64,000 nt of DNA from the NCBI RefSeq assembly GCF_001971725.1, contig NZ_CP019388.1, positions 992,001 through 1,056,000 on the forward strand, given 5' to 3'. The stretch is from Winogradskyella sp. J14-2 (GTDB lineage: Bacteria; Bacteroidota; Bacteroidia; Flavobacteriales; Flavobacteriaceae). Each line of letters opens with the position of its first letter. Position 1 is the first letter of the stretch. Of this stretch, positions 42,277 through 54,800 are shown piece after piece. Made by a program: the position numbers and the translations under genes. The notes below the pieces were generated by a model, which saw only the letters and a program-made list of their open reading frames with translations, had not been told where the DNA came from and did no database searches.

Positions 42277-42800
42277 GACTTATTAACGTTTATATGTTTA
42301 TAGAATTTTTCAAAAATGATTTTAAACCAAGCTGTATAATGTTCTGGATGTAAGGATACATCAGCCTTTACGTCTTCTAAAGGCATCCATTTCCAATCGG
42401 CAACTTCTTTGGGATTTATATTAGGTTTATCATTATACTTTCCTACCATTATATGGTCGTACTCGTGCTCGGTTAATCCGTTATCAAAGGGAGCTTTATA
42501 AATAAACGAAGTGGTTTCCTTTAATTCGGTTACAAAGCCCATTTCTTCTTGTAGTCTTCTTTTTCCTGCATCGAGATTAGATTCTCCGTTGCGTTGGTGG
42601 CTACAGCAGGTGTTTGTCCATAATCCTGGTGAATGATACTTATGTAATGCGCGTTGTTGAAGCATTAGCTCGTTTTTATCATTGAATACAAATACTGAAA
42701 ATGCACGATGAAGCAACGCTTTTTCGTGGGCTTCCATTTTTGGCATTAAGCCTATTTTATTGTCGTTTTCATCTACGAGGATGACCTGTTCTTCTATCAT
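42273..42800 (-). CDS. idi: Isopentenyl-diphosphate delta-isomerase, type I (Nudix)
   Basis: The 175-residue protein has the type I IDI signatures: the Cys motif TNTCCSH (residues 62-68) and the Nudix-like LDAGKRRLQEEMGF region with metal-binding Glu residues. The EHEYDHIMVG motif is also present. It interconverts IPP and DMAPP for isoprenoid synthesis in the cytoplasm. A -7 box at 42805-42812 lies just upstream. It is the first gene of the idi-queD-manA run. The ATG at 42800 gives the usual length. Confidence 0.94.
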   Translation of the reverse strand: MIEEQVILVDENDNKIGLMPKMEAHEKALLHRAFSVFVFNDKNELMLQQRALHKYHSPGLWTNTCCSHQRNGESNLDAGKRRLQEEMGFVTELKETTSFIYKAPFDNGLTEHEYDHIMVGKYNDKPNINPKEVADWKWMPLEDVKADVSLHPEHYTAWFKIIFEKFYKHINVNKS

Positions 42801-42804
42801 AAAG

Positions 42805-42812
42805 CAAAATTA
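42805..42812 (-). promoter_or_regulatory. Putative -7 box of idi (TAATTTTG)
   Basis: The minus strand reads TAATTTTG, an exact TAnnTTTG match, only 5 bases before the ATG. This implies a very short leader. No spaced TTG was seen. Confidence 0.35.
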
Positions 42813-42848
42813 ATATCTATAGTATAAAAAATGCTAAAGGAATTCATA

Positions 42849-42886
42849 AAAAATAGCCGTTTAAAGGCTTAAACGGCTATTTTTTT
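42849..42886 (-). terminator. Terminator of the giant-adhesin operon
   Basis: AAAAATAGCCGTTTA and TAAACGGCTATTTTTTT pair around AAGGCT. It lies 18 bases after the OmpA gene stop and before idi; the T/A flanks work in both directions. Confidence 0.85.
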
Positions 42887-42903
42887 ATTCTACATCTATA
42901 ATC

Positions 42904-44883
42904 TTATTCCTTATCGTCACAAGATTTACCATTTATACTTGTAATGATAAACTCACTACGTCTATTAAGTTGATGCTCTTCTTCAGAACAGCTAGACTCA
43001 TTTGTTGGTTCACAGCCACAATCGTTAACTAACTGTGACTCTCCGTAGCCTTTAGCTGTTAATCGCTCTGCTGCAATACCGTTATCTATTAAGTATTGAC
43101 GCGTAGATTTAGCTCTTCTATCAGATAATCTCTCATTATAGTCTGCTAGTCCTCTACAGTCTGTATGCGAACGAATATCTATATGCATTGTTGGATATTT
43201 ATTCAGTACAGCCAACACTTTTTGTAGCTCAATCTCGGCATCGTATCTAATATTAGACTTATCAAAATCAAAATAAATGATAGGAATGTCTAAAATCTTC
43301 GCTAAATCATCGCAAGGGTTGATTTCTTGTACATCCTTTTCTAAAAGCAATTGCAACTGCAATTCTTGCTTTTTCTTAGGTGTAGTAAAACGTTTTTCAT
43401 CAGAAATATAAGTGTCTTTTTCACCTCTAATTAGATATTCCATTTCACAATCTAGCTCAAATTCAAAAACTGCATCTTCGCCAACAGTTTTGCGCTCTAT
43501 TTCTTTTCCTTCACCATCAAATAGAATAACTGTTGCATTTGGTATAAGCTCGTCAGTTTTTTTGTCTTGAACTGTTCCAAAAACTAACTGCTCACATTCT
43601 GGTACTTCAAACGTGTAGATATCATCACTGCCTTTACCTCCTTCTCTATTAGAACTAAAATATACACGTTTTGTTACTAGGTTTTGGTAATATCCAAAAT
43701 CGTCTGCAGAACTATTTACAGGCATTCCAATATTTTCAATAGGAAAATTTCTATTAGAACCTGCTGCTACTTTTTGGTCTAATTCTTCGGATTTATAAAC
43801 ATCTAAGCCACCTAATCCTGGGAAACCTGTTGAAGAAAAGAATAAATTACCACTGGTATCCATAAATGGAAAAGATTCTTGTCCTTCGGTATTTACAGAA
43901 GGGCCAAGATTTTCTGGTTTTCCGAGCGTACCATCATCGTTGACATCTACCACAAAAATATCGGACTGACCGTATGTACCTGGCATATCTGAAGCAAAAT
44001 ATAGGCGTGTACCTGTTAAATTTAATGTAGGGTGCGCAACACTGTAATCTTCGCTATTAAAATGAACTTTGTGAATCTCATCCCAAGTACCGTCCTCACT
44101 TAATGTAGCTCTGTATAATTGTAATCTATTAATCCCTGTACCATCTTCTTTATACTTTAATCTATAGAAGTTATTTCTGGTAAAAAACATGTATTTACCA
44201 TTTGGTGAAAACACAGCACTAGATTCGTGATATTTTGTATTTACTTTTCCTTCAACTTCTTTTACTTCTCCAAAACCATTTTCAGTTTTTTCTGCTACAT
44301 ATAAATCTAAATATGGCTCTTCATTCCAACGGTATTTACGACCTCCTCCTCTGGCTGAAGCAAACACAATTCCATTTTCGTATTCTGTAGTACCAAAATC
44401 TGAAAGTTCTGTATTTATTTCTAAATTCTGAACCTCAATATCATCACGACTTTGTTCCTGAATATTAGTTCTATAATCTACTCTAGAAAGAAATGCTCTA
44501 CCTCTCATATCGTCTGGCTTAAGCTCATTGAACTTCTTCATCCACTTATCAGACTCTTCATAGTTTTCAATGCCTTTGAGTGCTAAGGCATACCTAAAAT
44601 AATATTCGGGATCAATAACTTCGTTCATTGTAAATAGCTCGCCATACCACTTGGCTGCATTTGCCATATCATTTCTAAAATAATATGAATTTGCCAACTT
44701 CTGAAATAGGTCTGCAGACTTATAACCTTTATTGGCGACTTCTAAAAGGACTTCACTTGTTTTTACGTAAGCAAAGTCTCTGTAGTCGTCTTCAACACTT
44801 TTTATTTTGCCGTTTTGAGTATAGGCAGATACAGCAAATATACCTGCACAAACTAAACTTATATATCTTGAAATTGTTCTCAT
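42904..44883 (-). CDS. OmpA-family protein with TPR and PD40 propeller regions
   Basis: The 659-residue protein has a signal peptide (MRTISRYISLVCAGIFAVSA). Residues about 40-130 are TPR-like. Residues about 150-420 are PD40-type beta-propeller blades (FSPNGKYMFFTRN, LTGTRLYFASDMPG, NLFFSSTGFPGLGG). About residues 430-510 form a carboxypeptidase-regulatory-like domain. The C-terminal OmpA domain (about 535-655) has the peptidoglycan-binding motif DYNERLSDRRAKSTRQYL. It follows PorP/SprF by 10 bases. This trio of giant cargo, SprF-like and OmpA/PD40 protein is typical of T9SS type B cargo loci in Bacteroidetes. It is inferred to link the export of the giant protein to the cell wall. Confidence 0.88.
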   Translation of the reverse strand: MRTISRYISLVCAGIFAVSAYTQNGKIKSVEDDYRDFAYVKTSEVLLEVANKGYKSADLFQKLANSYYFRNDMANAAKWYGELFTMNEVIDPEYYFRYALALKGIENYEESDKWMKKFNELKPDDMRGRAFLSRVDYRTNIQEQSRDDIEVQNLEINTELSDFGTTEYENGIVFASARGGGRKYRWNEEPYLDLYVAEKTENGFGEVKEVEGKVNTKYHESSAVFSPNGKYMFFTRNNFYRLKYKEDGTGINRLQLYRATLSEDGTWDEIHKVHFNSEDYSVAHPTLNLTGTRLYFASDMPGTYGQSDIFVVDVNDDGTLGKPENLGPSVNTEGQESFPFMDTSGNLFFSSTGFPGLGGLDVYKSEELDQKVAAGSNRNFPIENIGMPVNSSADDFGYYQNLVTKRVYFSSNREGGKGSDDIYTFEVPECEQLVFGTVQDKKTDELIPNATVILFDGEGKEIERKTVGEDAVFEFELDCEMEYLIRGEKDTYISDEKRFTTPKKKQELQLQLLLEKDVQEINPCDDLAKILDIPIIYFDFDKSNIRYDAEIELQKVLAVLNKYPTMHIDIRSHTDCRGLADYNERLSDRRAKSTRQYLIDNGIAAERLTAKGYGESQLVNDCGCEPTNESSCSEEEHQLNRRSEFIITSINGKSCDDKE

Positions 44884-44893
44884 AGTCTTATTT

Positions 44894-45820
44894 TTAGAAG
44901 AAACGTGGTGATAAAATTCTACCTAATCGCTTCACTTCAAATCTTAAAGTTATTTCGTGAGTTCCACCATTATAGTTATTTAAACCTGTTGTTGTTAAAT
45001 CATAACCGTAACCAATAAACATTCCTGGCGTTGCTTGAAAACCTACAAGAGCACTCACAGAATCATCCCATCGCCATGCCAAACCAGCTGTTAAATTCTT
45101 TTTATACCAGAAATTGGCGGACACATCAGCAATTAAGGGTGCACCAGAAACTCCTTTTACCAAAAATGCAGGTTTTAACTCTAAAGTTTCACTAAGGTTA
45201 AATACATAACCACCTATAGCGTAGAAGTGCATGCGCTCTGTAGCTCTAGATTCTTGAAAATCGTCATAGTGTTCCGTTTCTAAAAAGTTTGGCACAGCTA
45301 AACCTAAATACCATTTTCTGGTGTGCATGTATAATCCTGCTCCAACAGTTGGTGATATTAAATTTACATTTTCGTTAAACACATTATCTGGATCTTGGAA
45401 ACGACCTTTACTCCAATCTAAGTCTAACATATGCAATCCACCTTTTACACCAAATGATAATTTTAAATCATTGGCATTTAAAGGAATAGTATATGAAAAA
45501 TTAGCATCAATAAAATTTTCTCTCGCAGGCCCTAATGCATCACTTACAATATTTAGACCCAAACCTATACGCTCGTTGCGCAAAGGTGAGTGAATACCCA
45601 AGGATTGTGTTTGTGGTGCACCATCAATACCAACCCATTGTGATCTATGCAAACCTACAACACTCAGTGTTTCTCGTTGTCCGGCATAAGCTGGATTTAC
45701 ACTTAATGTATTATACATATAATGCGTGTATTGAGGATCTTGCTGGGCATTTAAATCCGTTGCTAATAGTGCAGTAAACACCATTAAAATTAAACTTGCT
45801 TTTGATAATATACGTATCAT
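44894..45820 (-). CDS. PorP/SprF family type IX secretion membrane protein
   Basis: The 308-residue protein has a signal peptide (MIRILSKASLILMVFTALLA, then TDLNAQ) and the PorP/SprF signature QDPQYTHYMYNTLSVNPAYAGQR just after cleavage, followed by a barrel-like series of beta strands with GLHRSQWVGIDGAPQTQ and a Phe-terminated C-end. The family forms small outer-membrane barrels required for secretion or attachment of a linked T9SS type B cargo (SprF for SprB). It lies 29 bases downstream of the 5318-residue cargo gene. sprF is not assigned, because orthology cannot be shown by eye. Confidence 0.92.
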   Translation of the reverse strand: MIRILSKASLILMVFTALLATDLNAQQDPQYTHYMYNTLSVNPAYAGQRETLSVVGLHRSQWVGIDGAPQTQSLGIHSPLRNERIGLGLNIVSDALGPARENFIDANFSYTIPLNANDLKLSFGVKGGLHMLDLDWSKGRFQDPDNVFNENVNLISPTVGAGLYMHTRKWYLGLAVPNFLETEHYDDFQESRATERMHFYAIGGYVFNLSETLELKPAFLVKGVSGAPLIADVSANFWYKKNLTAGLAWRWDDSVSALVGFQATPGMFIGYGYDLTTTGLNNYNGGTHEITLRFEVKRLGRILSPRFF

Positions 45821-45849
45821 CTTTCTGTCTTTTTTCTAAAGTTGTTTAC

Positions 45850-48800
45850 TTATCTATTTATATATAACCATCCTACTCTTGGCTCAGATCCATCGCCTAA
45901 ATCTAGAACATAATAATATGTCCCTACAGGTAACTGATCAGATTGATTAATTACTGCTCTACCATTAGAAGTGCCATCCCAATCGTTCAGATATCCATTT
46001 TTAGAATAAACAATGTTACCCCATCTATTATAAACTTCTAATTTGTTGTTTGAGAATCGCTCTATACAATCAATGACAAAGGTCTCATTAACTCCGTCAC
46101 CATTTGGTGAAAATTCATTATAGATTGTTAGACATATTGGATCTACCGTTGCTGTATCTTCATCATTTGAAGGATTAATGTCATTACCGCCATCTGCATT
46201 ATTTACAAATGCTGTGTTGGCATAATCACCAATGCCTAATACCTCTACAGTTATTTCAAGAATTTCTACCTGATCAGGATCTAACTGACCAACTGTCCAT
46301 TCGCCATCAAACTCTGAATATGTTCCTGCAGTCGTAATTGCAGAAACAAACATGTAACCCGTTGGAATTTCTTCACTTATAATGACGTTGGTAGCTGTTA
46401 CGTTACCAATGTTAGCTACTTCTATAGTAAATGTAACTTCGTCTCCTACTACTGGTCTTACTTCATCTACAACTTTAGTTACTTCTAAATCAAATATTGA
46501 ATTAACTGGTGTTACGGTTGGATCATCTGGTTCACCATCACCGTTATCATCATTATCATTAGCATCATTAGGATCATCACTAGTATCTCTTACATCATCT
46601 GTTGGATCACCTAAATCGCCACCTGGACTCTCAGCTGTTACGTTTGCAGAATTTATTACAAATCCTGTATCTAAATCAACTTGAGTAATCTCATAAGTCG
46701 CTGTAAATGTTGTACTGTCAACATCACCAGGAAGCAACTGTGCAATAGGTCCGCCAACTAAGTTTATACCTGGCAACAGGTCTTCAACTTCAATATTAGT
46801 TAATGTAACATTACCTGTATTCTCAACTATAAATACATATGAAATTTCGTCACCTAAACTTCCTTCAATACCATCGCCATTTGTATCTGCAAGTGGTAAG
46901 GTAGTTTTGATGAGACTTATCATAGGAACTTGGATAATCTCAGTATCGGTAGGATCATCCGTACCTGTTGGATCTGTTGGGTCATCACTATCATCAGCTA
47001 CTCCGCCACCTAATGGATCAGAACCATTGGCTAGAGCCTGATTTGTTACTATACCTGCATCAATATCTGCCTGTGTAAGTGCATATGTTGCCGTAAATAC
47101 AATTGGATTCTGAGGTGAAACAGCAAGATCATCTATTTGTGAATCTCCATCTTCGTCACTACCTCCACTTTGATAGACTGGTATTGGTAATATTCCTGTT
47201 CCAGTAAAGTCAGCTGCATCCTCAGTAACACTAACATCAAATACTGTTGTATTTCCTGTATTGGTAACTGTATAAGTATATGTTATTATATCACCAACAG
47301 TTGCTATACCATCTGCACCTAAGTCTAAGCTACTAGTCTTCTCAATAGCCAAACTAGGATCTTGTGGAATCGTCGTATCTGTTGGATCATCTGTACTAGT
47401 AGGATCTGCTGGATCATCACTATCATCAGTTACTCCTCCACCTAATGGATCAGTTCCATTGGTGCTAGCCTGGTTTGTTACTATACCTGCATCAATATCT
47501 GCCTGGGTGATTGCGTAGGTTGCAGTATAAACTATAGTTCCTGAACCAACAACCATATCTTCTAAGTCAGATTCACCATCTTCATCACTACCACCACTTT
47601 GATATACTGGTGTTGGTAATGTTCCTGTTCCAGTAAAGTCAGCTGCATCCTCAGTGACATTAACATCAAATACTGTTGTATTTCCTGTATTGGTCACTGT
47701 ATAAGTATATGTTATTATATCACCAACAGTTGCAATTCCATCTGCACCTAAGTCTAAACTACTAGTTTTCTCAATTGCTAAACTAGGATCTTGTGGAATC
47801 GTCGTATCTGTTGGATCATCTGTACTAGTAGGATCTGTTGGATCATCACTATCATCAGTTACTCCTCCACCTAATGGATCGGTTCCATTAGCTATCGCCT
47901 GATTTGTTACGATGCCGGCATCAATATCTGCTTGTGTGATAGCGTAGGTTGCTGTATAAACTATTGTTCCTGAACCTACAATCATGTCTTCTAAGTCAGA
48001 CTCACCATCTTCATCACTACCACCACTTTGATAAACTGGTGTTGGTAATGTTCCTGTTCCAGTAAAGTCAGCTGCATCCTCAGTAACATTAACATCAAAT
48101 ACTGTTGTATTTCCTGTATTTGTAACTGTATAAGTATATGTTATTATATCACCAACAGTTGCAATTCCATCTGCACCTAAGTCTAAACTACTAGTTTTCT
48201 CAATTGCTAAACTAGGAGCTTGAATAATAATGGTTTCCGTCGGATCGTCTTCCGTGTTGCCATCCGTGTCATCTCCATCATCACTCGTGTCATCGACATT
48301 GGTATCCGCAGGACTGTCTCCATCAGCTAATACACTGTTGCTAAAGCCTCCGGCATCTACGGCCGCCTGCTCGATAACATAGGTCGCTGTATACGTCGCT
48401 GTCTCGCCGACTAATAAGTCGCCTTCTAAACTGCCGGCATCTGCACTCACGAACGTTGGGCCGGTTAATAAGGTCAGTGGGTTGCCGTTGGCATCCTCGA
48501 ACGTGTCCACAATACCGACTCCATCTAAGGTCACATTTCCTGTGTTGGTTACCGTGATCGTATATTCTACCGTATCTCCTAAACTTGCTCCTGCTGGTGC
48601 TACATCATTGGTGATCGCTACGGTCTTGACCGCCTCGATACTTGGGGCTTCCGCGATGGTCGTCTCTGTCGGATCGTCTTCCGTGTTCCCATCCGTGTCA
48701 TCACCATCATCACTCGTGTCATCGACATTGGTATCCGCAGGACTGTCTCCATCGGCTAATACACTGTTGCTAAAGCCTCCGGCATCTACGGCCGCCTGCT

Positions 48801-51800
48801 CGATAACATAGGTCGCTGTATACGTCGCTGTCTCGCCGACTAATAAGTCGCCTTCTAAACTGCCGGCATCTGCACTCACGAACGTTGGGCCGGTTAATAA
48901 GGTCAGTGGGTTGCCGTTGGCATCCTCGAACGTGTCCACAATACCGACTCCATCTAAGGTCACATTTCCTGTGTTCGTTACCGTGATCGTATATTCTACC
49001 GTATCTCCTAAACTTGCTCCTGCTGGTGCTACATCATTGGTGATCGCTACGGTCTTGACCGCCTCGATACTTGGGGCTTCCGCGATGGTCGTCTCTGTCG
49101 GATCGTCTTCCGTGTTCCCATCCGTGTCATCACCATCATCACTCGTGTCATCGACATTGGTATCCGCAGGACTGTCTCCATCGGCTAATACACTGTTGCT
49201 AAAGCCTCCGGCATCTACGGCCGCCTGCTCGATAACATAGGTCGCTGTATACGTCGCTGTCTCGCCGACTAATAAGTCGCCTTCTAAACTGCCGGCATCT
49301 GCACTCACGAACGTTGGGCCGGTTAATAAGGTCAGTGGGTTGCCGTTGGCATCCTCGAACGTGTCCACAATACCGACTCCATCTAAGGTCACATTTCCTG
49401 TGTTGGTTACCGTGATCGTATATTCTACCGTATCTCCTAAACTTGCTCCTGCTGGTGCTACATCATTGGTGATCGCTACGGTCTTGACCGCCTCGATACT
49501 TGGGGCTTCCGCGATGGTCGTCTCTGTCGGATCGTCTTCCGTGTTCCCATCCGTGTCATCACCATCATCACTCGTGTCATCGACATTGGTATCCGCAGGA
49601 CTGTCTCCATCGGCTAATACACTGTTGCTAAAGCCTCCGGCATCTACGGCCGCCTGCTCGATAACATAGGTCGCTGTATACGTCGCCGTCTCGCCGACTA
49701 ATAAGTCGCCTTCTAAACTGCCGGCATCTGCACTCACGAACGTTGGGCCGGTTAATAAGGTCAGTGGGTTGCCGTTGGCATCCTCGAACGTGTCCACAAT
49801 ACCGACTCCATCTAAGGTCACATTTCCTGTGTTGGTTACCGTGATCGTATATTCTACCGTATCTCCTAAACTTGCTCCTGCTGGTGCTACATCATTGGTG
49901 ATCGCTACGGTCTTGACCGCCTCGATACTTGGGGCTTCCGCGATGGTCGTCTCTGTCGGATCGTCTTCCGTGTTCCCATCCGTGTCATCACCATCATCAC
50001 TCGTGTCATCGACATTGGTATCCGCAGGACTGTCTCCATCGGCTAATACACTGTTGCTAAAGCCTCCGGCATCTACGGCCGCCTGCTCGATAACATAGGT
50101 CGCTGTATACGTCGCTGTCTCGCCGACTAATAAGTCGCCTTCTAAACTGCCGGCATCTGCACTCACGAACGTTGGGCCGGTTAATAAGGTCAGTGGGTTG
50201 CCGTTGGCATCCTCGAACGTGTCCACAATACCGACTCCATCTAAGGTCACATTTCCTGTGTTGGTTACCGTGATCGTATATTCTACCGTATCTCCTAAAC
50301 TTGCTCCTGCTGGTGCTACATCATTGGTGATCGCTACGGTCTTGACCGCCTCGATACTTGGGGCTTCCGCGATGGTCGTCTCTGTCGGATCGTCTTCCGT
50401 GTTCCCATCCGTGTCATCACCATCATCACTCGTGTCATCGACATTGGTATCCGCAGGACTGTCTCCATCGGCTAATACACTGTTGCTAAAGCCTCCGGCA
50501 TCTACGGCCGCCTGCTCGATAACATAGGTCGCTGTATACGTCGCTGTCTCGCCGACTAATAAGTCGCCTTCTAAACTGCCGGCATCTGCACTCACGAACG
50601 TTGGGCCGGTTAATAAGGTCAGTGGGTTGCCGTTGGCATCCTCGAACGTGTCCACAATACCGACTCCATCTAAGGTCACATTTCCTGTGTTCGTTACCGT
50701 GATCGTATATTCTACCGTATCTCCTAAACTTGCTCCTGCTGGTGCTACATCATTGGTGATCGCTACGGTCTTGACCGCCTCGATACTTGGGGCTTCCGCG
50801 ATGGTCGTCTCTGTCGGATCGTCTTCCGTGTTCCCATCCGTGTCATCACCATCATCACTCGTGTCATCGACATTGGTATCCGCAGGACTGTCTCCATCGG
50901 CTAATACACTGTTGCTAAAGCCTCCGGCATCTACGGCCGCCTGCTCGATAACATAGGTCGCTGTATACGTCGCTGTCTCGCCGACTAATAAGTCGCCTTC
51001 TAAACTGCCGGCATCTGCACTCACGAACGTTGGGCCGGTTAATAAGGTCAGTGGGTTGCCGTTGGCATCCTCGAACGTGTCCACAATACCGACTCCATCT
51101 AAGGTCACATTTCCTGTGTTCGTTACCGTGATCGTATATTCTACCGTATCTCCTAAACTTGCTCCTGCTGGTGCTACATCATTGGTGATCGCTACGGTCT
51201 TGACCGCCTCGATACTTGGGGCTTCCGCGATGGTCGTCTCTGTCGGATCGTCTTCCGTGTTCCCATCCGTGTCATCACCATCATCACTCGTGTCATCGAC
51301 ATTGGTATCCGCAGGACTGTCTCCATCGGCTAATACACTGTTGCTAAAGCCTCCGGCATCTACGGCCGCCTGCTCGATAACATAGGTCGCTGTATACGTC
51401 GCCGTCTCGCCGACTAATAAGTCGCCTTCTAAACTGCCGGCATCTGCACTCACGAACGTTGGGCCGGTTAATAAGGTCAGTGGGTTGCCGTTGGCATCCT
51501 CGAACGTGTCCACAATACCGACTCCATCTAAGGTCACATTTCCTGTGTTGGTTACCGTGATCGTATATTCTACCGTATCTCCTAAACTTGCTCCTGCTGG
51601 TGCTACATCATTGGTGATCGCTACGGTCTTGACCGCCTCGATACTTGGGGCTTCCGCGATGGTCGTCTCTGTCGGATCGTCTTCCGTGTTCCCATCCGTG
51701 TCATCACCATCATCACTCGTGTCATCGACATTGGTATCCGCAGGACTGTCTCCATCGGCTAATACACTGTTGCTAAAGCCTCCGGCATCTACGGCCGCCT

Positions 51801-54800
51801 GCTCGATAACATAGGTCGCTGTATACGTCGCCGTCTCGCCGACTAATAAGTCGCCTTCTAAACTGCCGGCATCTGCACTCACGAACGTTGGGCCGGTTAA
51901 TAAGGTCAGTGGGTTGCCGTTGGCATCCTCGAACGTGTCCACAATACCGACTCCATCTAAGGTCACATTTCCTGTGTTGGTTACCGTGATCGTATATTCT
52001 ACCGTATCTCCTAAACTTGCTCCTGCTGGTGCTACATCATTGGTGATCGCTACGGTCTTGACCGCCTCGATACTTGGGGCTTCCGCGATGGTCGTCTCTG
52101 TCGGATCGTCTTCCGTGTTCCCATCCGTGTCATCACCATCATCACTCGTGTCATCGACATTGGTATCCGCAGGACTGTCTCCATCGGCTAATACACTGTT
52201 GCTAAAGCCTCCGGCATCTACGGCCGCCTGCTCGATAACATAGGTCGCTGTATACGTCGCTGTCTCGCCGACTAATAAGTCGCCTTCTAAACTGCCGGCA
52301 TCTGCACTCACGAACGTTGGGCCGGTTAATAAGGTCAGTGGGTTGCCGTTGGCATCCTCGAACGTGTCCACAATACCGACTCCATCTAAGGTCACATTTC
52401 CTGTGTTCGTTACCGTGATCGTATATTCTACCGTATCTCCTAAACTTGCTCCTGCTGGTGCTACATCATTGGTGATCGCTACGGTCTTGACCGCCTCGAT
52501 ACTTGGGGCTTCCGCGATGGTCGTCTCTGTCGGATCGTCTTCCGTGTTCCCATCCGTGTCATCACCATCATCACTCGTGTCATCGACATTGGTATCCGCA
52601 GGACTGTCTCCATCGGCTAATACACTGTTGCTAAAGCCTCCGGCATCTACGGCCGCCTGCTCGATAACATAGGTCGCTGTATACGTCGCCGTCTCGCCGA
52701 CTAATAAGTCGCCTTCTAAACTGCCGGCATCTGCACTCACGAACGTTGGGCCGGTTAATAAGGTCAGTGGGTTGCCGTTGGCATCCTCGAACGTGTCCAC
52801 AATACCGACTCCATCTAAGGTCACATTTCCTGTGTTGGTTACCGTGATCGTATATTCTACCGTATCTCCTAAACTTGCTCCTGCTGGTGCTACATCATTG
52901 GTGATCGCTACGGTCTTGACCGCCTCGATACTTGGGGCTTCCGCGATGGTCGTCTCTGTCGGATCGTCTTCCGTGTTCCCATCCGTGTCATCACCATCAT
53001 CACTCGTGTCATCGACATTGGTATCCGCAGGACTGTCTCCATCGGCTAATACACTGTTGCTAAAGCCTCCGGCATCTACGGCCGCCTGCTCGATAACATA
53101 GGTCGCTGTATACGTCGCTGTCTCGCCGACTAATAAGTCGCCTTCTAAACTGCCGGCATCTGCACTCACGAACGTTGGGCCGGTTAATAAGGTCAGTGGG
53201 TTGCCGTTGGCATCCTCGAACGTGTCCACAATACCGACTCCATCTAAGGTCACATTTCCTGTGTTCGTTACCGTGATCGTATATTCTACCGTATCTCCTA
53301 AACTTGCTCCTGCTGGTGCTACATCATTGGTGATCGCTACGGTCTTGACCGCCTCGATACTTGGGGCTTCCGCGATGGTCGTCTCTGTCGGATCGTCTTC
53401 CGTGTTCCCATCCGTGTCATCACCATCATCACTCGTGTCATCGACATTGGTATCCGCAGGACTGTCTCCATCGGCTAATACACTGTTGCTAAAGCCTCCG
53501 GCATCTACGGCCGCCTGCTCGATAACATAGGTCGCTGTATACGTCGCCGTCTCGCCGACTAATAAGTCGCCTTCTAAACTGCCGGCATCTGCACTCACGA
53601 ACGTTGGGCCGGTTAATAAGGTCAGTGGGTTGCCGTTGGCATCCTCGAACGTGTCCACAATACCGACTCCATCTAAGGTCACATTTCCTGTGTTGGTTAC
53701 CGTGATCGTATATTCTACCGTATCTCCTAAACTTGCTCCTGCTGGTGCTACATCATTGGTGATCGCTACGGTCTTGACCGCCTCGATACTTGGGGCTTCC
53801 GCGATGGTCGTCTCTGTCGGATCGTCTTCCGTGTTCCCATCCGTGTCATCACCATCATCACTCGTGTCATCGACATTGGTATCCGCAGGACTGTCTCCAT
53901 CGGCTAATACACTGTTGCTAAAGCCTCCGGCATCTACGGCCGCCTGCTCGATAACATAGGTCGCTGTATACGTCGCCGTCTCGCCGACTAATAAGTCGCC
54001 TTCTAAACTGCCGGCATCTGCACTCACGAACGTTGGGCCGGTTAATAAGGTCAGTGGGTTGCCGTTGGCATCCTCGAACGTGTCCACAATACCGACTCCA
54101 TCTAAGGTCACATTTCCTGTGTTGGTTACCGTGATCGTATATTCTACCGTATCTCCTAAACTTGCTCCTGCTGGTGCTACATCATTGGTGATCGCTACGG
54201 TCTTGACCGCCTCGATACTTGGGGCTTCCGCGATGGTCGTCTCTGTCGGATCGTCTTCCGTGTTCCCATCCGTGTCATCACCATCATCACTCGTGTCATC
54301 GACATTGGTATCCGCAGGACTGTCTCCATCGGCTAATACACTGTTGCTAAAGCCTCCGGCATCTACGGCCGCCTGCTCGATAACATAGGTCGCTGTATAC
54401 GTCGCCGTCTCGCCGACTAATAAGTCGCCTTCTAAACTGCCGGCATCTGCACTCACGAACGTTGGGCCGGTTAATAAGGTCAGTGGGTTGCCGTTGGCAT
54501 CCTCGAACGTGTCCACAATACCGACTCCATCTAAGGTCACATTTCCTGTGTTCGTTACCGTGATCGTATATTCTACCGTATCTCCTAAACTTGCTCCTGC
54601 TGGTGCTACATCATTGGTGATCGCTACGGTCTTGACCGCCTCGATACTTGGGGCTTCCGCGATGGTCGTCTCTGTCGGATCGTCTTCCGTGTTCCCATCC
54701 GTGTCATCACCATCATCACTCGTGTCATCGACATTGGTATCCGCAGGACTGTCTCCATCGGCTAATACACTGTTGCTAAAGCCTCCGGCATCTACGGCCG